Made by a program: the position numbers and the translations under genes
IMG/VR virus record: IMGVR_UViG_3300010370_000270
Span: 1 to 22,540 of that record
Length of the DNA: 22,540 nucleotides
Strand: one strand, 5' to 3'
DNA from: a virus
Shown: positions 14,157-22,540 of the stretch, one piece after another
How positions within the stretch are numbered: the stretch's first letter is position 1
Layout: every line of letters starts with the position of its first letter
The notes under the pieces: generated by a model
Seen by the model: only the letters and a program-made list of their open reading frames with translations
Database searches by the model: none
What the model was told of the DNA's origin: nothing

Positions 14157-14885
14157 TCACTTATTATTAATTATTGTTACAAGCTCTTTAACCGCTTCTA
14201 TCAAAATCGATGTTATTTTACCGTAATCTATAGCTAACGGTTCATTGTTTTCGTCTTTCTGTACGACTTCTGGTAACACTTTATTTACTTCTTCAGCTAT
14301 AAAGCCTATATCGCTATTACCAGTCTCTTTCCAATCGAACCGCACACCTTCCAATTTTTGTAAAATATCTAGAGCGTTAGTTAAGGGCGCGATGTTAGTT
14401 TTAAATCTTTTAGATGATGTTGAGTTATAGGATACAGCAGTTGCTGAACCAGTAATATCTAAATTAGCGCCTACTGAAACAGTACCACCTGCAGGGTTGA
14501 GATTTAAAATAGTTCCTGATCCATTGTTACGAGCTTGAATTTCATTACAGTCAAAAACTAAATTGGTGCTAGTTGACGTTCCAATTTGAAGAGCATTATT
14601 AGTAGACGCTAAGGTTGCTTCAGTACAATTTTCTATTCTAATATAATTATCTCCTACAATTACATCACTTCCTAGATCAATACCACTACTTACTATATTA
14701 TCGCAGGAAAGAGTTCCGCAAATAGTAGCGCCATTACAGTTCGAACCAAGTTTTAAAGCTGAAGGAGTACCATATCCGTCGTAAATTCGCGCTTGCGTTG
14801 TATCAAGCGGAAGAGGTGAACCAAAGGCATGGAGCAATCCGTTGAAAGTTTCACTTATATTGGTAGGTCCTAAATTACTAGGCAT
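14157..14885 (-). CDS. Tail fibre with C-terminal S74 intramolecular chaperone (242 aa)
   Basis: A short fibre. The N-terminus (NISETFNGLLHAFGSPLPLDTTQARIYDGYG) would attach it, followed by a Cys-containing beta-stem (NCNGATICGTLSCDN, about residues 49-63). The last ~95 residues are an S74 endosialidase-type chaperone: SYNSTSSKRFKTNI, GVRFDWKETG, DIGFIAEEVNKVLPEVV, AIDYGKITSILIEAVKEL. In this family the domain drives trimerisation of the beta-stem and then cuts itself off at a Ser; here the SerThrSerSer before KRFK is the likely site. It is the first gene after a perfect late promoter. A paralogue with the same domain is at 20270 on the other strand. Confidence 0.92.
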   Translation of the reverse strand: MPSNLGPTNISETFNGLLHAFGSPLPLDTTQARIYDGYGTPSALKLGSNCNGATICGTLSCDNIVSSGIDLGSDVIVGDNYIRIENCTEATLASTNNALQIGTSTSTNLVFDCNEIQARNNGSGTILNLNPAGGTVSVGANLDITGSATAVSYNSTSSKRFKTNIAPLTNALDILQKLEGVRFDWKETGNSDIGFIAEEVNKVLPEVVQKDENNEPLAIDYGKITSILIEAVKELVTIINNK

Positions 14886-14894
14886 AGCTTACAT

Positions 14895-14902
14895 TATTTA
14901 TA
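14895..14902 (-). promoter_or_regulatory. Late promoter box (TATAAATA) for the S74 fibre operon
   Basis: A perfect late consensus on the minus strand, 9 nt before the ATG at 14885. It lies in the 46-nt gap after the 650-aa gene and would drive the S74, 440-aa and 535-aa fibre genes. Confidence 0.75.
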
Positions 14903-14931
14903 CCAACCACATTAATATCTACCGTATAACC

Positions 14932-16884
14932 TTATAAAACGAAAACATTTGTGTACGGAGAATTTCTAACATTAATAACAGGCTTTATATTTTCGCTGTC
15001 AATCTTAGTTAGCTCAAGTAACTGTGTTTGTAGCTTGAAAATATTAGAAAGAGGTCTGTTAATAACACCAATTATATTTTTTTCATTATCATTAATGAAA
15101 TAATTTTCCTGTTCTAATAATTTAAACTCTGAGAAATCTATATTATAGTTATAATCAGTTAATCTTAAAATCCCTGTGTAGTCATATTCGCCGCTAAACC
15201 TACCTACTATGTTATTTTTAATTGCAAATATATCACGTAAAAGCTTATACAGCTCTTTATTTATAGTTGTTGTATGTATGTAATCTGTGCCTAGAATCCC
15301 CATGTCCTCTTTACCAAAGTTTTCTAAATTACTAGTTTTTATAGAGCGTTTATCTAAATTAGGCTCATCGTAAACATATAATCTTGCACCAGAAAATAAT
15401 AGACCTTTATCATAATTTTGAGGAGTCTCTAATAATCTCATTCCTGCAGTAAACTTATCATTCTGCATCGAGGTCTGTAAGAAAGAGACTACGCTTCCTT
15501 CAGTTATCGTTCTATATGTAACAGGAGCAGCTCTCCATTCCCAGTTAGCGTTGTAATAAATAATAGACCCCTGATTATTCCAGAGGTTAGACGTAGCATC
15601 TGCATCGGTAACTTCATCTAATGCTGATAAAGTTGTTCTAGTTGCTTTAATATTATTAAAAAGTTTATTCTCACCATATCTACCTATTAGTGTAGTTGGT
15701 TTACTTACGAAAAATTTATATATTTCGTTAGTTGTGCATATGTAATAGTAATTACTGTTGTTTTTTGAAAACTCTATATTTTTAACTAACTCGCCCTTGC
15801 TCAGTGTAATATTATATTCAACAGTATCTATCAATGTTAAGCATGTAGCGTCTAGTAAGTATAACTTGAGACCATTGTTATTATATGCTACAACATACAA
15901 CAGATTAAAAAACGGCGAGAACTCCATTGCTGCAACAGGGTTCTTTATAAATGGTATATTGGTAATTTTATTAATGTAGTTAAAATTAAGATCATATACT
16001 TTTATTACAAAGTTATTTGAATCATATACCGTTAAGTACTTACCATTGGTAGCTATTTGCTTCGGACCATTAAATCTACTTTTGTCGCGTTTTGTTCCTT
16101 TACCTCCTAGCGCTTCTAAATAATTGCGTTTATTTTTAATCGCTGAATCGTTATTATAGTACCCAACTATATCGTATTTGTATATAACATTATTATCGTA
16201 ATCGCTTATAAAAATATTATTCTCATAACGACAAATGTTAGATAAATTGCCGTATGGTAATACATTTTCTGTCGACTCAATAAAATTAGATCTTTCAACT
16301 ATATTAAGGTCGTTGTTATTACCTGTAAGAGTTATAAAGCTATTATCTGTTATAGCAAATATAGAAAAGTTACTGGGAACTTCCACATTTAAAGCTGCAG
16401 CATAATCCTTTACGCTACTCAAATAACCGAAGTTAGCTGAATTAAAAAATGGAATCGTAGGTGAATAATTATTGTACTTTGTAAAAGAAGTATCGTTAGT
16501 AGCGCTTATACCGTAATAAAACAAATTACTAGATACAGGCAAATCATTATTCGCCATAAACATTCTCGAATATAAATAAATGTTATTTTCGCGAATTTTG
16601 TTAAACTTATCATTTAAAAGACTGGCTGTTAGATAATCGTTAGGCTGAAACAAAACCTTATCTTCACTAAAAGGTAGTTCGATAGATTCATTTATATCTC
16701 TATCTCTAAAGTACGTTGATGTTAGTAAATCACCATCAAATGAAGGCAATGCTGATAATAATGTATTTGTATTATATACATAAGGAATTCCACTCAAAAC
16801 ACTTACATAGCCAGTAAAATCACCGGTAAGTGTTTGAAAAGTACCAGCCTCAACATATTGTTTTTTAAAGTTATAATATTCCAT
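14932..16884 (-). CDS. Large virion protein with beta-propeller-like repeats (650 aa)
   Basis: The protein begins with YYNFKKQYVEAGTFQTLTGDFTGYVS. The middle (about residues 205-400) has repeats of the NHL/propeller kind: NNVIYKYDIVGYYN, FNGPKQIATNGKYLTVYDSNNFVIKVYDLNFN, PVAAMEFSPFFNLLYVVAYNNNGLKLYLLD, VKNIEFSKNNSNYYYICTTNEIYKFF. Each pairs a readout strand with the next element, suggesting blades. The C-terminal ~150 residues are more helical (INKELYKLLRDIFAIKNNIVGRFSG, ending LLELTKIDSENIKPVINVRNS). The start codon overlaps the stop of the 1101-aa gene (TAATG), so the two proteins are likely made together and may interact. A baseplate or fibre-base role is inferred from context; no enzymatic motif is visible. 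Confidence 0.78.
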   Translation of the reverse strand: MEYYNFKKQYVEAGTFQTLTGDFTGYVSVLSGIPYVYNTNTLLSALPSFDGDLLTSTYFRDRDINESIELPFSEDKVLFQPNDYLTASLLNDKFNKIRENNIYLYSRMFMANNDLPVSSNLFYYGISATNDTSFTKYNNYSPTIPFFNSANFGYLSSVKDYAAALNVEVPSNFSIFAITDNSFITLTGNNNDLNIVERSNFIESTENVLPYGNLSNICRYENNIFISDYDNNVIYKYDIVGYYNNDSAIKNKRNYLEALGGKGTKRDKSRFNGPKQIATNGKYLTVYDSNNFVIKVYDLNFNYINKITNIPFIKNPVAAMEFSPFFNLLYVVAYNNNGLKLYLLDATCLTLIDTVEYNITLSKGELVKNIEFSKNNSNYYYICTTNEIYKFFVSKPTTLIGRYGENKLFNNIKATRTTLSALDEVTDADATSNLWNNQGSIIYYNANWEWRAAPVTYRTITEGSVVSFLQTSMQNDKFTAGMRLLETPQNYDKGLLFSGARLYVYDEPNLDKRSIKTSNLENFGKEDMGILGTDYIHTTTINKELYKLLRDIFAIKNNIVGRFSGEYDYTGILRLTDYNYNIDFSEFKLLEQENYFINDNEKNIIGVINRPLSNIFKLQTQLLELTKIDSENIKPVINVRNSPYTNVFVL

Positions 16885-19800
16885 TATTTAAAGTCTATAA
16901 ATTGTATATCGTTAACTGTAGCACCCACTGGTAAGTTAGCTTGAGCTTCTGATAGAATTAAATTCTTAATATTATTCTGCATATCAATATCAGATATACC
17001 AGAATTTTTTACATAGATATTTATCTTCTTGGAAGATGCTGCAACAGGATCAAATTTAAAGTACCTCTCTATTTCTTCGAGGTTATTTCGTTGCCCCGCT
17101 GGTATTGATAATACCAAATCATTTATAGGTTCGCCATATAATGACATGGCATATATTTCATCATCTGTTATCGCTCTATTGTAAATAAGTAAATTTCTAA
17201 CTTTTAAATCACGTATAAAATAATATCCTTCTTGATTTAGGTATGTAGCTAAATCTTGTGAATTGTAGAATCCAGTACTACCTACATAAACATCATCATT
17301 GAAAATATCTTGAATTGTATATTTACCCGGAGGAACATTTTCACGACCGTAAAAATTACCATTTATATATAGTTCTATACTACCTTTCAGTGAGTCAAAC
17401 CTATATGTAAAGGTATGATATCCTTTATCTATATCATCTCTCTTAACTCTTATATCCTTAGTAACTATATCTTCAGAGGATAGATAATTAGTAAGTGTTA
17501 GTTTAAAATTTAACGCACTTGAATACTCTACTTGCTTAAAGTGATTAAAATTAGTAAGCTGTGACTTATTTCTGTTTACATATCGTGTTTTATAACTTGA
17601 ATTGATTGACTTAGCAGAAAGACCAGTAGTTATAATTGTTGAGGTTGAACCGTAAAATAATTTTAAGTTTGAATTTTCATCTACAAAAGACATTACATAT
17701 GATTCAGATGCTCCGGTGTTAGCATACTCTTTTATTATATCTATACTGATAAACTTGCTCGAAAGACCTATTATAGAACTATAATCTGAACTATCAATTA
17801 CATTTCTATTTTCATCAAAAGTTATTATTTTTGTACTATCGTATAATACAGTTATATTGTTATTAGATGTAATAGCAAAATCTATTATGTTTTTAGCACT
17901 TGATGCTACAAACTGCGTATAGTTACCGCTACGTAAATTTTGTTGTATAATGGTCTCGTCGTTGATAGAATAATATATATTATCTTTGTTTATGTATTTA
18001 ACTTTTTGACCCGGTAAGGTGAGATACTGATTTTCGTACTTTATTATACTCTCATCACCTAAAATCGAGAAGTTAGATATAAATGGCGTTGGTGTAGCGG
18101 TAGTAGGTGTAAAGGTAGTTTTATTTACTTTAAATACCCTTGGTGTTGATCCTCTTACATAGAAGACAATTTCATTATCATCTTGACAAAACGAACTATA
18201 GTTTATTATACCTGGCAGTATTTCTAATTTTTGCTTTATACCTAGTGTATTGACTTTATATAAATATCCGCTTTCACACGAGACAAAGAAATCACCTAAA
18301 GCATCAGACAATATAACATCAATTATATTTTGAGCAAAAGTAACCGTGTTTATTAAATCTCCACTACTGTTAAATATTCTAAGCTCCGTTTTATCAAAAG
18401 CATATACAAACGGGGTAATTGCAGGGTCATTAATGACACCAAATCCTTTGTTAGTTAAATTGCCTAGTAATTGATATCCATAATTTTTATTAGGGTCAAT
18501 ATATGCATCGAAGGTTATAGAAAAGGAATTTGTATTTGGAGCGTCGCGTGAAATATTAAATTTATTATACTTCGTGCCATCATACACAATTTCTTGATTA
18601 CTGTAAGCAATTTCAATATTACGGGTATTGTAATAACCTGTAAATCCGCTAGCTGTAGGGCGAGATGTAGATATTTGATCGTTTATATCTTGTTCACTTA
18701 TTCGTGAATAATAGTAACGGGTACTAGGTAACAAGCATAAGTCGCTTTGTTTATCATAATATCCTTTTTTAGCTAAAGCAGCTCTATCAATTGTACCTAT
18801 AGAGTCGATTGAATCATAAAATGATGGCGCATAAACAGGGTAGCCTGACAAAGCATCTTGCTTAGTAGCGAAATCAGGGTAATAATATCTATCTAACCAT
18901 ATACCAGGCTTATTATAATTGCCTCCTGATAACCAGGTACATAGATATCTACCGTTTTCGTAATTTGTTACACCGCTTTTTAATAAAAATACTTTATCAG
19001 ATAGATATGGTGTCTTACCACCGAAAGCTCCATTTACAATAAATTTTGTATCGTTAATGTTTAGGCGTTCGAATGGGTAAAGTGAAGATGGAGTAGTAAA
19101 ATAAGTATCAGATCCCGGTGTAACCTTGATATCTTTATCGTACCAAATATAAGTCAGTGCAATATTATCATTACCACCTTCTTGGCTATTACCAGTTTGA
19201 AGAGACATATACTCTCTAAAATTAGCATCGGGAGATAAAGGTATACCTTGTTCAAGATTTGCTCCACGCTTTACGTAATTTTTTTCAGATCTAAAGTTAT
19301 TTAACGGTACGTAATTTAAATCTATACTCTCACCCGCCTGGTTATAATTAGCGTGCAACATATACTGCGTATAGCGATCAAATTCACTTTTTTGGGTATT
19401 TATTGTTAAATTATTAGGTTTATTTATATCGTAAGAAATCCAAGAGTTGTTTAAGATAGGCTCAATACCTGTAAAATTGTAATTTATTTTGATAGTATTG
19501 TTAAGAGCCGTAATACTACCACCTGTGTCAATTGGCTTTAAGACTATTCTATCACCTTCAAGAGTTATAATCTTTATACCGCTACGTGTTTTTTTAAACA
19601 ATTGCAAGTAGCCTTTTTTGTCTAGATAATATCTAAACATATCATTACGCTCACTTGTCAGAGCTAAAGTTTCGGAAGAATAGCTATAAAACATTAGAGT
19701 ATCATCTTCCAGAGCATTTAAAAAGAAATCTCTGGCTCCGTTATTGTGCTTTACTCTTAAAAATACGTTACTTAGAACCTCTAACTCAAACTTAGTATTA

Positions 19801-20189
19801 TTTTCATAACCTACATCTGATGATAGAAGCACTCTGCAAGAAACTACATTAGGATCGTCAATAAAGGTTTTATAGATATATAGATATCTATTAAGCGATG
19901 GTATAGTTCCGCTATCTATATTAAAGATTAACGGCGTTGTTATAGTTTTTATCTCAATAGGCTTTTCTTTTAAAGAAAATACATCTGTAAATAAAATTGT
20001 ATCCGTTAGATAAGTTGCCGTATAGTTATTAATAGTACTGTCTAAAGTATTAGTCAGAGCGTTAACCTTATTAAGTGCAAATCCCTGCTCATAACCAGCT
20101 CGATATTGATTATACTTTAAAAGAGGATCTGAATACTTTACATCCAGTGTGTTAATAGCAGAAACATTGTATGTACTTAAACTTATCAC
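16884..20189 (-). CDS. Giant virion adhesin with split LamG-like domain around propeller-like sequence (1101 aa)
   Basis: The first gene of the leftward late region, with a GTG start and a CATAAATA box 6 nt upstream. Residues 1-540 are beta-rich and unrecognised. At about 550-600 there is the first half of a LamG/concanavalin-like domain (NSFSITFDAYIDPNKNYGYQLLG). Residues about 610-870 look like a propeller (LGDFFVSCESGYLYKVN, NEIVFYVRGSTPRVFKVN, NNNITVLYDSTKIITFDENRN). The second LamG half follows at 890-1020 (YHTFTYRFDSLKGSIELYINGNFYG, VYVGSTGFYN, IRDLKVRNLLIYNRAITDDEI). A conserved-looking C-terminal tail (1025-1101, IPAGQRNNLEEIERYFKFDP) may anchor it. It probably binds surface sugars or forms part of the baseplate edge. 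Domain boundaries are by eye. Confidence 0.8.
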   Translation of the reverse strand: MISLSTYNVSAINTLDVKYSDPLLKYNQYRAGYEQGFALNKVNALTNTLDSTINNYTATYLTDTILFTDVFSLKEKPIEIKTITTPLIFNIDSGTIPSLNRYLYIYKTFIDDPNVVSCRVLLSSDVGYENNTKFELEVLSNVFLRVKHNNGARDFFLNALEDDTLMFYSYSSETLALTSERNDMFRYYLDKKGYLQLFKKTRSGIKIITLEGDRIVLKPIDTGGSITALNNTIKINYNFTGIEPILNNSWISYDINKPNNLTINTQKSEFDRYTQYMLHANYNQAGESIDLNYVPLNNFRSEKNYVKRGANLEQGIPLSPDANFREYMSLQTGNSQEGGNDNIALTYIWYDKDIKVTPGSDTYFTTPSSLYPFERLNINDTKFIVNGAFGGKTPYLSDKVFLLKSGVTNYENGRYLCTWLSGGNYNKPGIWLDRYYYPDFATKQDALSGYPVYAPSFYDSIDSIGTIDRAALAKKGYYDKQSDLCLLPSTRYYYSRISEQDINDQISTSRPTASGFTGYYNTRNIEIAYSNQEIVYDGTKYNKFNISRDAPNTNSFSITFDAYIDPNKNYGYQLLGNLTNKGFGVINDPAITPFVYAFDKTELRIFNSSGDLINTVTFAQNIIDVILSDALGDFFVSCESGYLYKVNTLGIKQKLEILPGIINYSSFCQDDNEIVFYVRGSTPRVFKVNKTTFTPTTATPTPFISNFSILGDESIIKYENQYLTLPGQKVKYINKDNIYYSINDETIIQQNLRSGNYTQFVASSAKNIIDFAITSNNNITVLYDSTKIITFDENRNVIDSSDYSSIIGLSSKFISIDIIKEYANTGASESYVMSFVDENSNLKLFYGSTSTIITTGLSAKSINSSYKTRYVNRNKSQLTNFNHFKQVEYSSALNFKLTLTNYLSSEDIVTKDIRVKRDDIDKGYHTFTYRFDSLKGSIELYINGNFYGRENVPPGKYTIQDIFNDDVYVGSTGFYNSQDLATYLNQEGYYFIRDLKVRNLLIYNRAITDDEIYAMSLYGEPINDLVLSIPAGQRNNLEEIERYFKFDPVAASSKKINIYVKNSGISDIDMQNNIKNLILSEAQANLPVGATVNDIQFIDFK

Positions 20190-20195
20190 TGCTAT

Positions 20196-20203
20196 TATTT
20201 ATG
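20196..20203 (-). promoter_or_regulatory. Late promoter box (CATAAATA) for the 1101-aa gene
   Basis: CATAAATA on the minus strand, 6 nt before the GTG at 20189. It supports GTG as the true start. Confidence 0.6.
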
Positions 20204-20218
20204 TATGTATTAAGTTTA

Positions 20219-20239
20219 TAGTGTAGTAATTTTACACTA
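20219..20239. repeat. Inverted repeat between divergent late promoters
   Basis: TAGTGTA (20219-20225) and TACACTA (20233-20239) form a 7-bp perfect inverted repeat with a 7-nt centre. It is almost midway between the leftward box at 20196-20203 and the rightward box at 20257-20264. No T-run follows on either strand, so it is not a normal terminator; it may be a protein-binding site. Confidence 0.5.
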
Positions 20240-20256
20240 GATAAAGATTCTGCCTG

Positions 20257-20264
20257 AATAAATA
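20257..20264 (+). promoter_or_regulatory. Late promoter box (AATAAATA) for the rightward S74 fibre
   Basis: AATAAATA on the plus strand, 5 nt before the ATG at 20270. Confidence 0.6.
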
Positions 20265-20269
20265 ATATC

Positions 20270-21943
20270 ATGCCAGTTAGTATTCCTATTAATACATTAG
20301 CTACTCTTTCTTCTAGCAGAGTTACCGGTAAAGAAACACTACCTGCTGTTCAAATTGAAGGTGGTAATGCTTATACATATCAAGTTGCAGTAAGTAGCTT
20401 GTTTTATCCCAACTCTATAGGAACCGACCAACTTCAAGATGGTAGTGTGATTGGAAGTAAATTAGGAGACGGTGCTCCAAAATGGAATACCAGCGGTACT
20501 CTTTCTTTATCTGGAAATTTAGAAGTAGGAAGCAAGACATCCTCCCCATTAACTCTTTCTTTAGGGTATGATAGAGCAGCAGCAGGCGACACATCGATAT
20601 TAATGTATTCAGATGTTGGTACAATACCCGATGCTACTATAGTAAGAAAAACTGGTACAAATGGAGCATTTGAACTTACAAACACCGGTACGGGCTTCTT
20701 AACTCTTAAACAAACTGCTGGCTCTCCAATAACCTTTCAAACTAATAGCGTAGAAAGAGCGCGTATTACCAGTGCTGGTCGTGTAGGTATAGGTACTATA
20801 TCACCGAGAGCAGAATTAGATGTAGCTGGTACGGTAGTATCTACTTCGATGAGCGCTACTAATGCTACTTTCCCTAGTAATGTATCGCAATCTTTAACAG
20901 ATGGTGCAATAATTTTACCTGGTACAGGAGGTGCTATTGTTATTGATAATAACGGTCATAAGAGAATATCCTGGAACGATGGAGGTGGTAATCTTATCAT
21001 AAGAGCCGGTAATTATTATAATGGTACTAATACAGTCTTTGTTAAAGATCCCGGTAGTAGTAACGGTGGAGCATCAACAATGACTTTTGATTCCGATGGA
21101 ATAGATGGTGCAATTACCCTACAGGTAGCAGGTATCGGTGTTCCAGGTGCTACTGTATCTTACGATAATTCTGTACGTCTAACTAAAGACAATTTTTATA
21201 CACCAGGTAATGTCGGTGTAGGAGTAGTAAGTCCTACTGAGAAACTCGAAGTTAGCGGTACCGTTAAATCTACAGCTATTGAAACCACGGGTAGCGCTAC
21301 TATTAACGGTGGTACAGATTTAGGTCAATTTACTAGAACCGGTACTAGTGTTACAACAGGTGAAACAAATATAGGTCTAGGATACAATCGTACTGGTAGC
21401 GGCGTATCTAAGCTCCTCTTATACGGTAGAGCAGGATCAGGAGCCACTGGATATACTACGCTACAAAAAGAAGGCGGTGATAATGGAAATACTACTCTAT
21501 CAGACACTGGTACGGGTACATTATATTTTACAAAAAATAACGCAGCTGGTACAATTCGTTTTCAAACCGGTGGTACAAACGATAGAATGACTATCTTAGC
21601 AAACGGTAATGTAGGAATAGCTACAGTAACACCTACTACACCTTTAGAAGTTAATGGTGCAGTTAAAGCTGTATCATATAACTCTACCTCTTCATTAAGA
21701 TATAAAGAAAATGTAAAACCGTTAGAAGGTGCGTTAGATATAGTATCTAAATTAAATTCAGTGCGATTTGATTGGAAGAAAGACGGTAAATCAGATATAG
21801 GTCTTATTGCAGAAGAAGTAGATAAAGTTTTACCAGAACTAGTGCTTAAAAACGATCAAGGAGAACCAGATGCTATTGACTATGGTAAGCTAACTTCTAT
21901 TTTAATAGGTGCGATAAACGAAATAAAAAGCACACTAAAATAA
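20270..21943 (+). CDS. Tail fibre with triple stem repeat and C-terminal S74 chaperone (557 aa)
   Basis: The N-terminal ~60 residues (PINTLATLSSSRVTGKETLPAVQ) probably attach the fibre. The shaft carries three copies of a fibre repeat: VGIGTISPRAELDVAGTV, VGVGVVSPTEKLEVSGTV and VGIATVTPTTPLEVNGAV, separated by longer beta-helical segments (for example SLGYDRAAAGDTSILMYSD and GLGYNRTGSGVSKLLLYGR, also alike). The last ~90 residues are an S74 chaperone: SYNSTSSLRYKENV, VRFDWKKDGKSDIGLIAEEVDKVLPELV, AIDYGKLTSILIGAINEI. Expected biology is trimer assembly followed by self-cleavage at the Ser before LRYK. It is a clear paralogue of the 242-aa S74 protein. It starts after a late box and ends 9 nt before the next fibre gene. 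Confidence 0.93.
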   Translation: MPVSIPINTLATLSSSRVTGKETLPAVQIEGGNAYTYQVAVSSLFYPNSIGTDQLQDGSVIGSKLGDGAPKWNTSGTLSLSGNLEVGSKTSSPLTLSLGYDRAAAGDTSILMYSDVGTIPDATIVRKTGTNGAFELTNTGTGFLTLKQTAGSPITFQTNSVERARITSAGRVGIGTISPRAELDVAGTVVSTSMSATNATFPSNVSQSLTDGAIILPGTGGAIVIDNNGHKRISWNDGGGNLIIRAGNYYNGTNTVFVKDPGSSNGGASTMTFDSDGIDGAITLQVAGIGVPGATVSYDNSVRLTKDNFYTPGNVGVGVVSPTEKLEVSGTVKSTAIETTGSATINGGTDLGQFTRTGTSVTTGETNIGLGYNRTGSGVSKLLLYGRAGSGATGYTTLQKEGGDNGNTTLSDTGTGTLYFTKNNAAGTIRFQTGGTNDRMTILANGNVGIATVTPTTPLEVNGAVKAVSYNSTSSLRYKENVKPLEGALDIVSKLNSVRFDWKKDGKSDIGLIAEEVDKVLPELVLKNDQGEPDAIDYGKLTSILIGAINEIKSTLK

Positions 21944-21952
21944 ATTATACTT

Positions 21953-22525
21953 ATGGCTTCTACAAATTTTAATACTAACGATATAGACTTAGATGCAATT
22001 TATCTTCCTCGTGTCTCAACAAAAGCAGCTGATGTTAGTTATCTAGTAAACGGTACTGATATTAGTAATAACTATGAACCTTATGTAGCAGGAAGTACTA
22101 AAGCTCCGTCGGTTTTTTATAATAAAACAGCTGTTGATTTAAGCGATATATTTGCAAGAAAAGGATACAGGCAAATGAACTATCAGTACTATACAGTTGC
22201 TGAGACAGCATCTACGTATAAGACTAATAACAACGGTCAAGTAGTTGTTACTATAATTAATGCTGATTTAAATTCACCAGGACCTAGTCATAATTATACA
22301 GTAACTCTTAAAAATAGTGGTGGAGCTGTTGTAAATGCTATAACGCAAGGATGGTTAGGTGGTACTAGCAGTGCATTTTCGTTTACAGGGTTAAATGAAG
22401 GGAGCTATACTATTACTGTAAAGGATAATTATAGTACCGGTGGATTAACTGATTCAAATAGAGCAGTAACTGTAGGTTACAACACCGGTACAAGCCCTAC
22501 GACTACTATAAAAATTACAAATTAG
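21953..22525 (+). CDS. Small fibre/adhesin protein with Ig-like C-terminal domain (190 aa)
   Basis: The N-terminal half has a pattern familiar from phage fibre-associated proteins: NTNDIDLDAIYLPRVSTKAADVSYLVNGTDISNNYEPY, KAPSVFYNKTAVDLSDIFARKG. The C-terminal half (about residues 90-190) is an Ig-like beta-sandwich: VVVTIINADLNSPGPSHNYTVTLKNSGG, SFTGLNEGSYTITVKDNYSTGG, NRAVTVGYN. There is no signal peptide or catalytic motif. It follows the S74 fibre by 9 nt in the same direction, and an AATAAATT sequence, one base away from the late box, lies 6 nt before its ATG, overlapping the stop of the fibre gene. It probably decorates or caps the fibre; the exact role is unknown. Confidence 0.78.
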   Translation: MASTNFNTNDIDLDAIYLPRVSTKAADVSYLVNGTDISNNYEPYVAGSTKAPSVFYNKTAVDLSDIFARKGYRQMNYQYYTVAETASTYKTNNNGQVVVTIINADLNSPGPSHNYTVTLKNSGGAVVNAITQGWLGGTSSAFSFTGLNEGSYTITVKDNYSTGGLTDSNRAVTVGYNTGTSPTTTIKITN

Positions 22526-22540
22526 TACCAAGTAATCAAA

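Noticed and set aside
16571-16578. TATAAATA on the plus strand, followed closely by an ATG
   Set aside because: It is antisense inside the 650-aa gene with no open frame of note. Similar chance matches occur near 14036 and 18256, as expected in AT-rich DNA.

Overview
The window is a stretch of a low-GC, T4-superfamily myovirus genome. Left of about 6.6 kb are rightward replication genes: the C-terminal part of a DnaB/gp41-type helicase, a gp32-type single-strand DNA-binding protein, a probable gp45-type sliding clamp, an RNase H/5'-3' exonuclease and a gp61-type primase. Right of about 8.1 kb are tail-fibre and adhesin genes, mostly leftward. The style of the fibre proteins (short Mtd-like N-terminal modules, tail-collar domains, S74 chaperones, lectin folds) and the AT-rich coding suggest a marine T4-like phage of a low-GC host. 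The host cannot be read from the sequence. No integrase, IS element, CRISPR array, tRNA or rRNA was seen.

Layout. Positions 2-6639 (+) hold a tightly packed replication cluster: helicase C-terminus, two unknown genes, a 217-aa gene in the slot where T4 carries gp59, gp32, a Q/P-rich protein, clamp, three small unknown proteins, RNase H and primase. Several junctions are ATGA or longer overlaps, which suggests co-transcription and translational coupling. Positions 6626-8115 hold one leftward small gene and three rightward small genes; one of these encodes a two-helix membrane protein with a zinc-ribbon-like tail. Positions 8110-20189 (-) are late structural genes: a 1101-aa protein with an apparent LamG domain interrupted by propeller-like sequence, a 650-aa protein with propeller-like sequence, an S74 fibre, two fibre proteins sharing an N-terminal module (one with two collar domains), two small proteins, an L-type-lectin-like protein and a 483-aa fibre protein. 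Positions 20270-22525 (+) hold a second S74 fibre and a small fibre or adhesin protein.

Regulation. A T4-late-promoter-like box (NATAAATA, twice exactly TATAAATA) stands 5-9 nt upstream of the start codon of nearly every gene that heads a late unit. It is absent from genes joined to their upstream neighbour by overlaps or very short gaps. If the box is used as in T4, the late mRNAs would be leaderless or nearly so, which agrees with the near absence of Shine-Dalgarno sequences. Two boxes are paired back to back 5 bp apart at 7063-7083. Another divergent pair flanks an inverted repeat at 20219-20239. A strong intrinsic terminator for the leftward gene at 6626 lies inside the 3' end of the primase gene.

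I see no clear candidate for a wholly new defence or mobile system. The most unusual signals are the leaderless late-promoter architecture, the cysteine-free gp32, the split LamG/propeller protein, the double-collar fusion and the paired S74 fibres on opposite strands.
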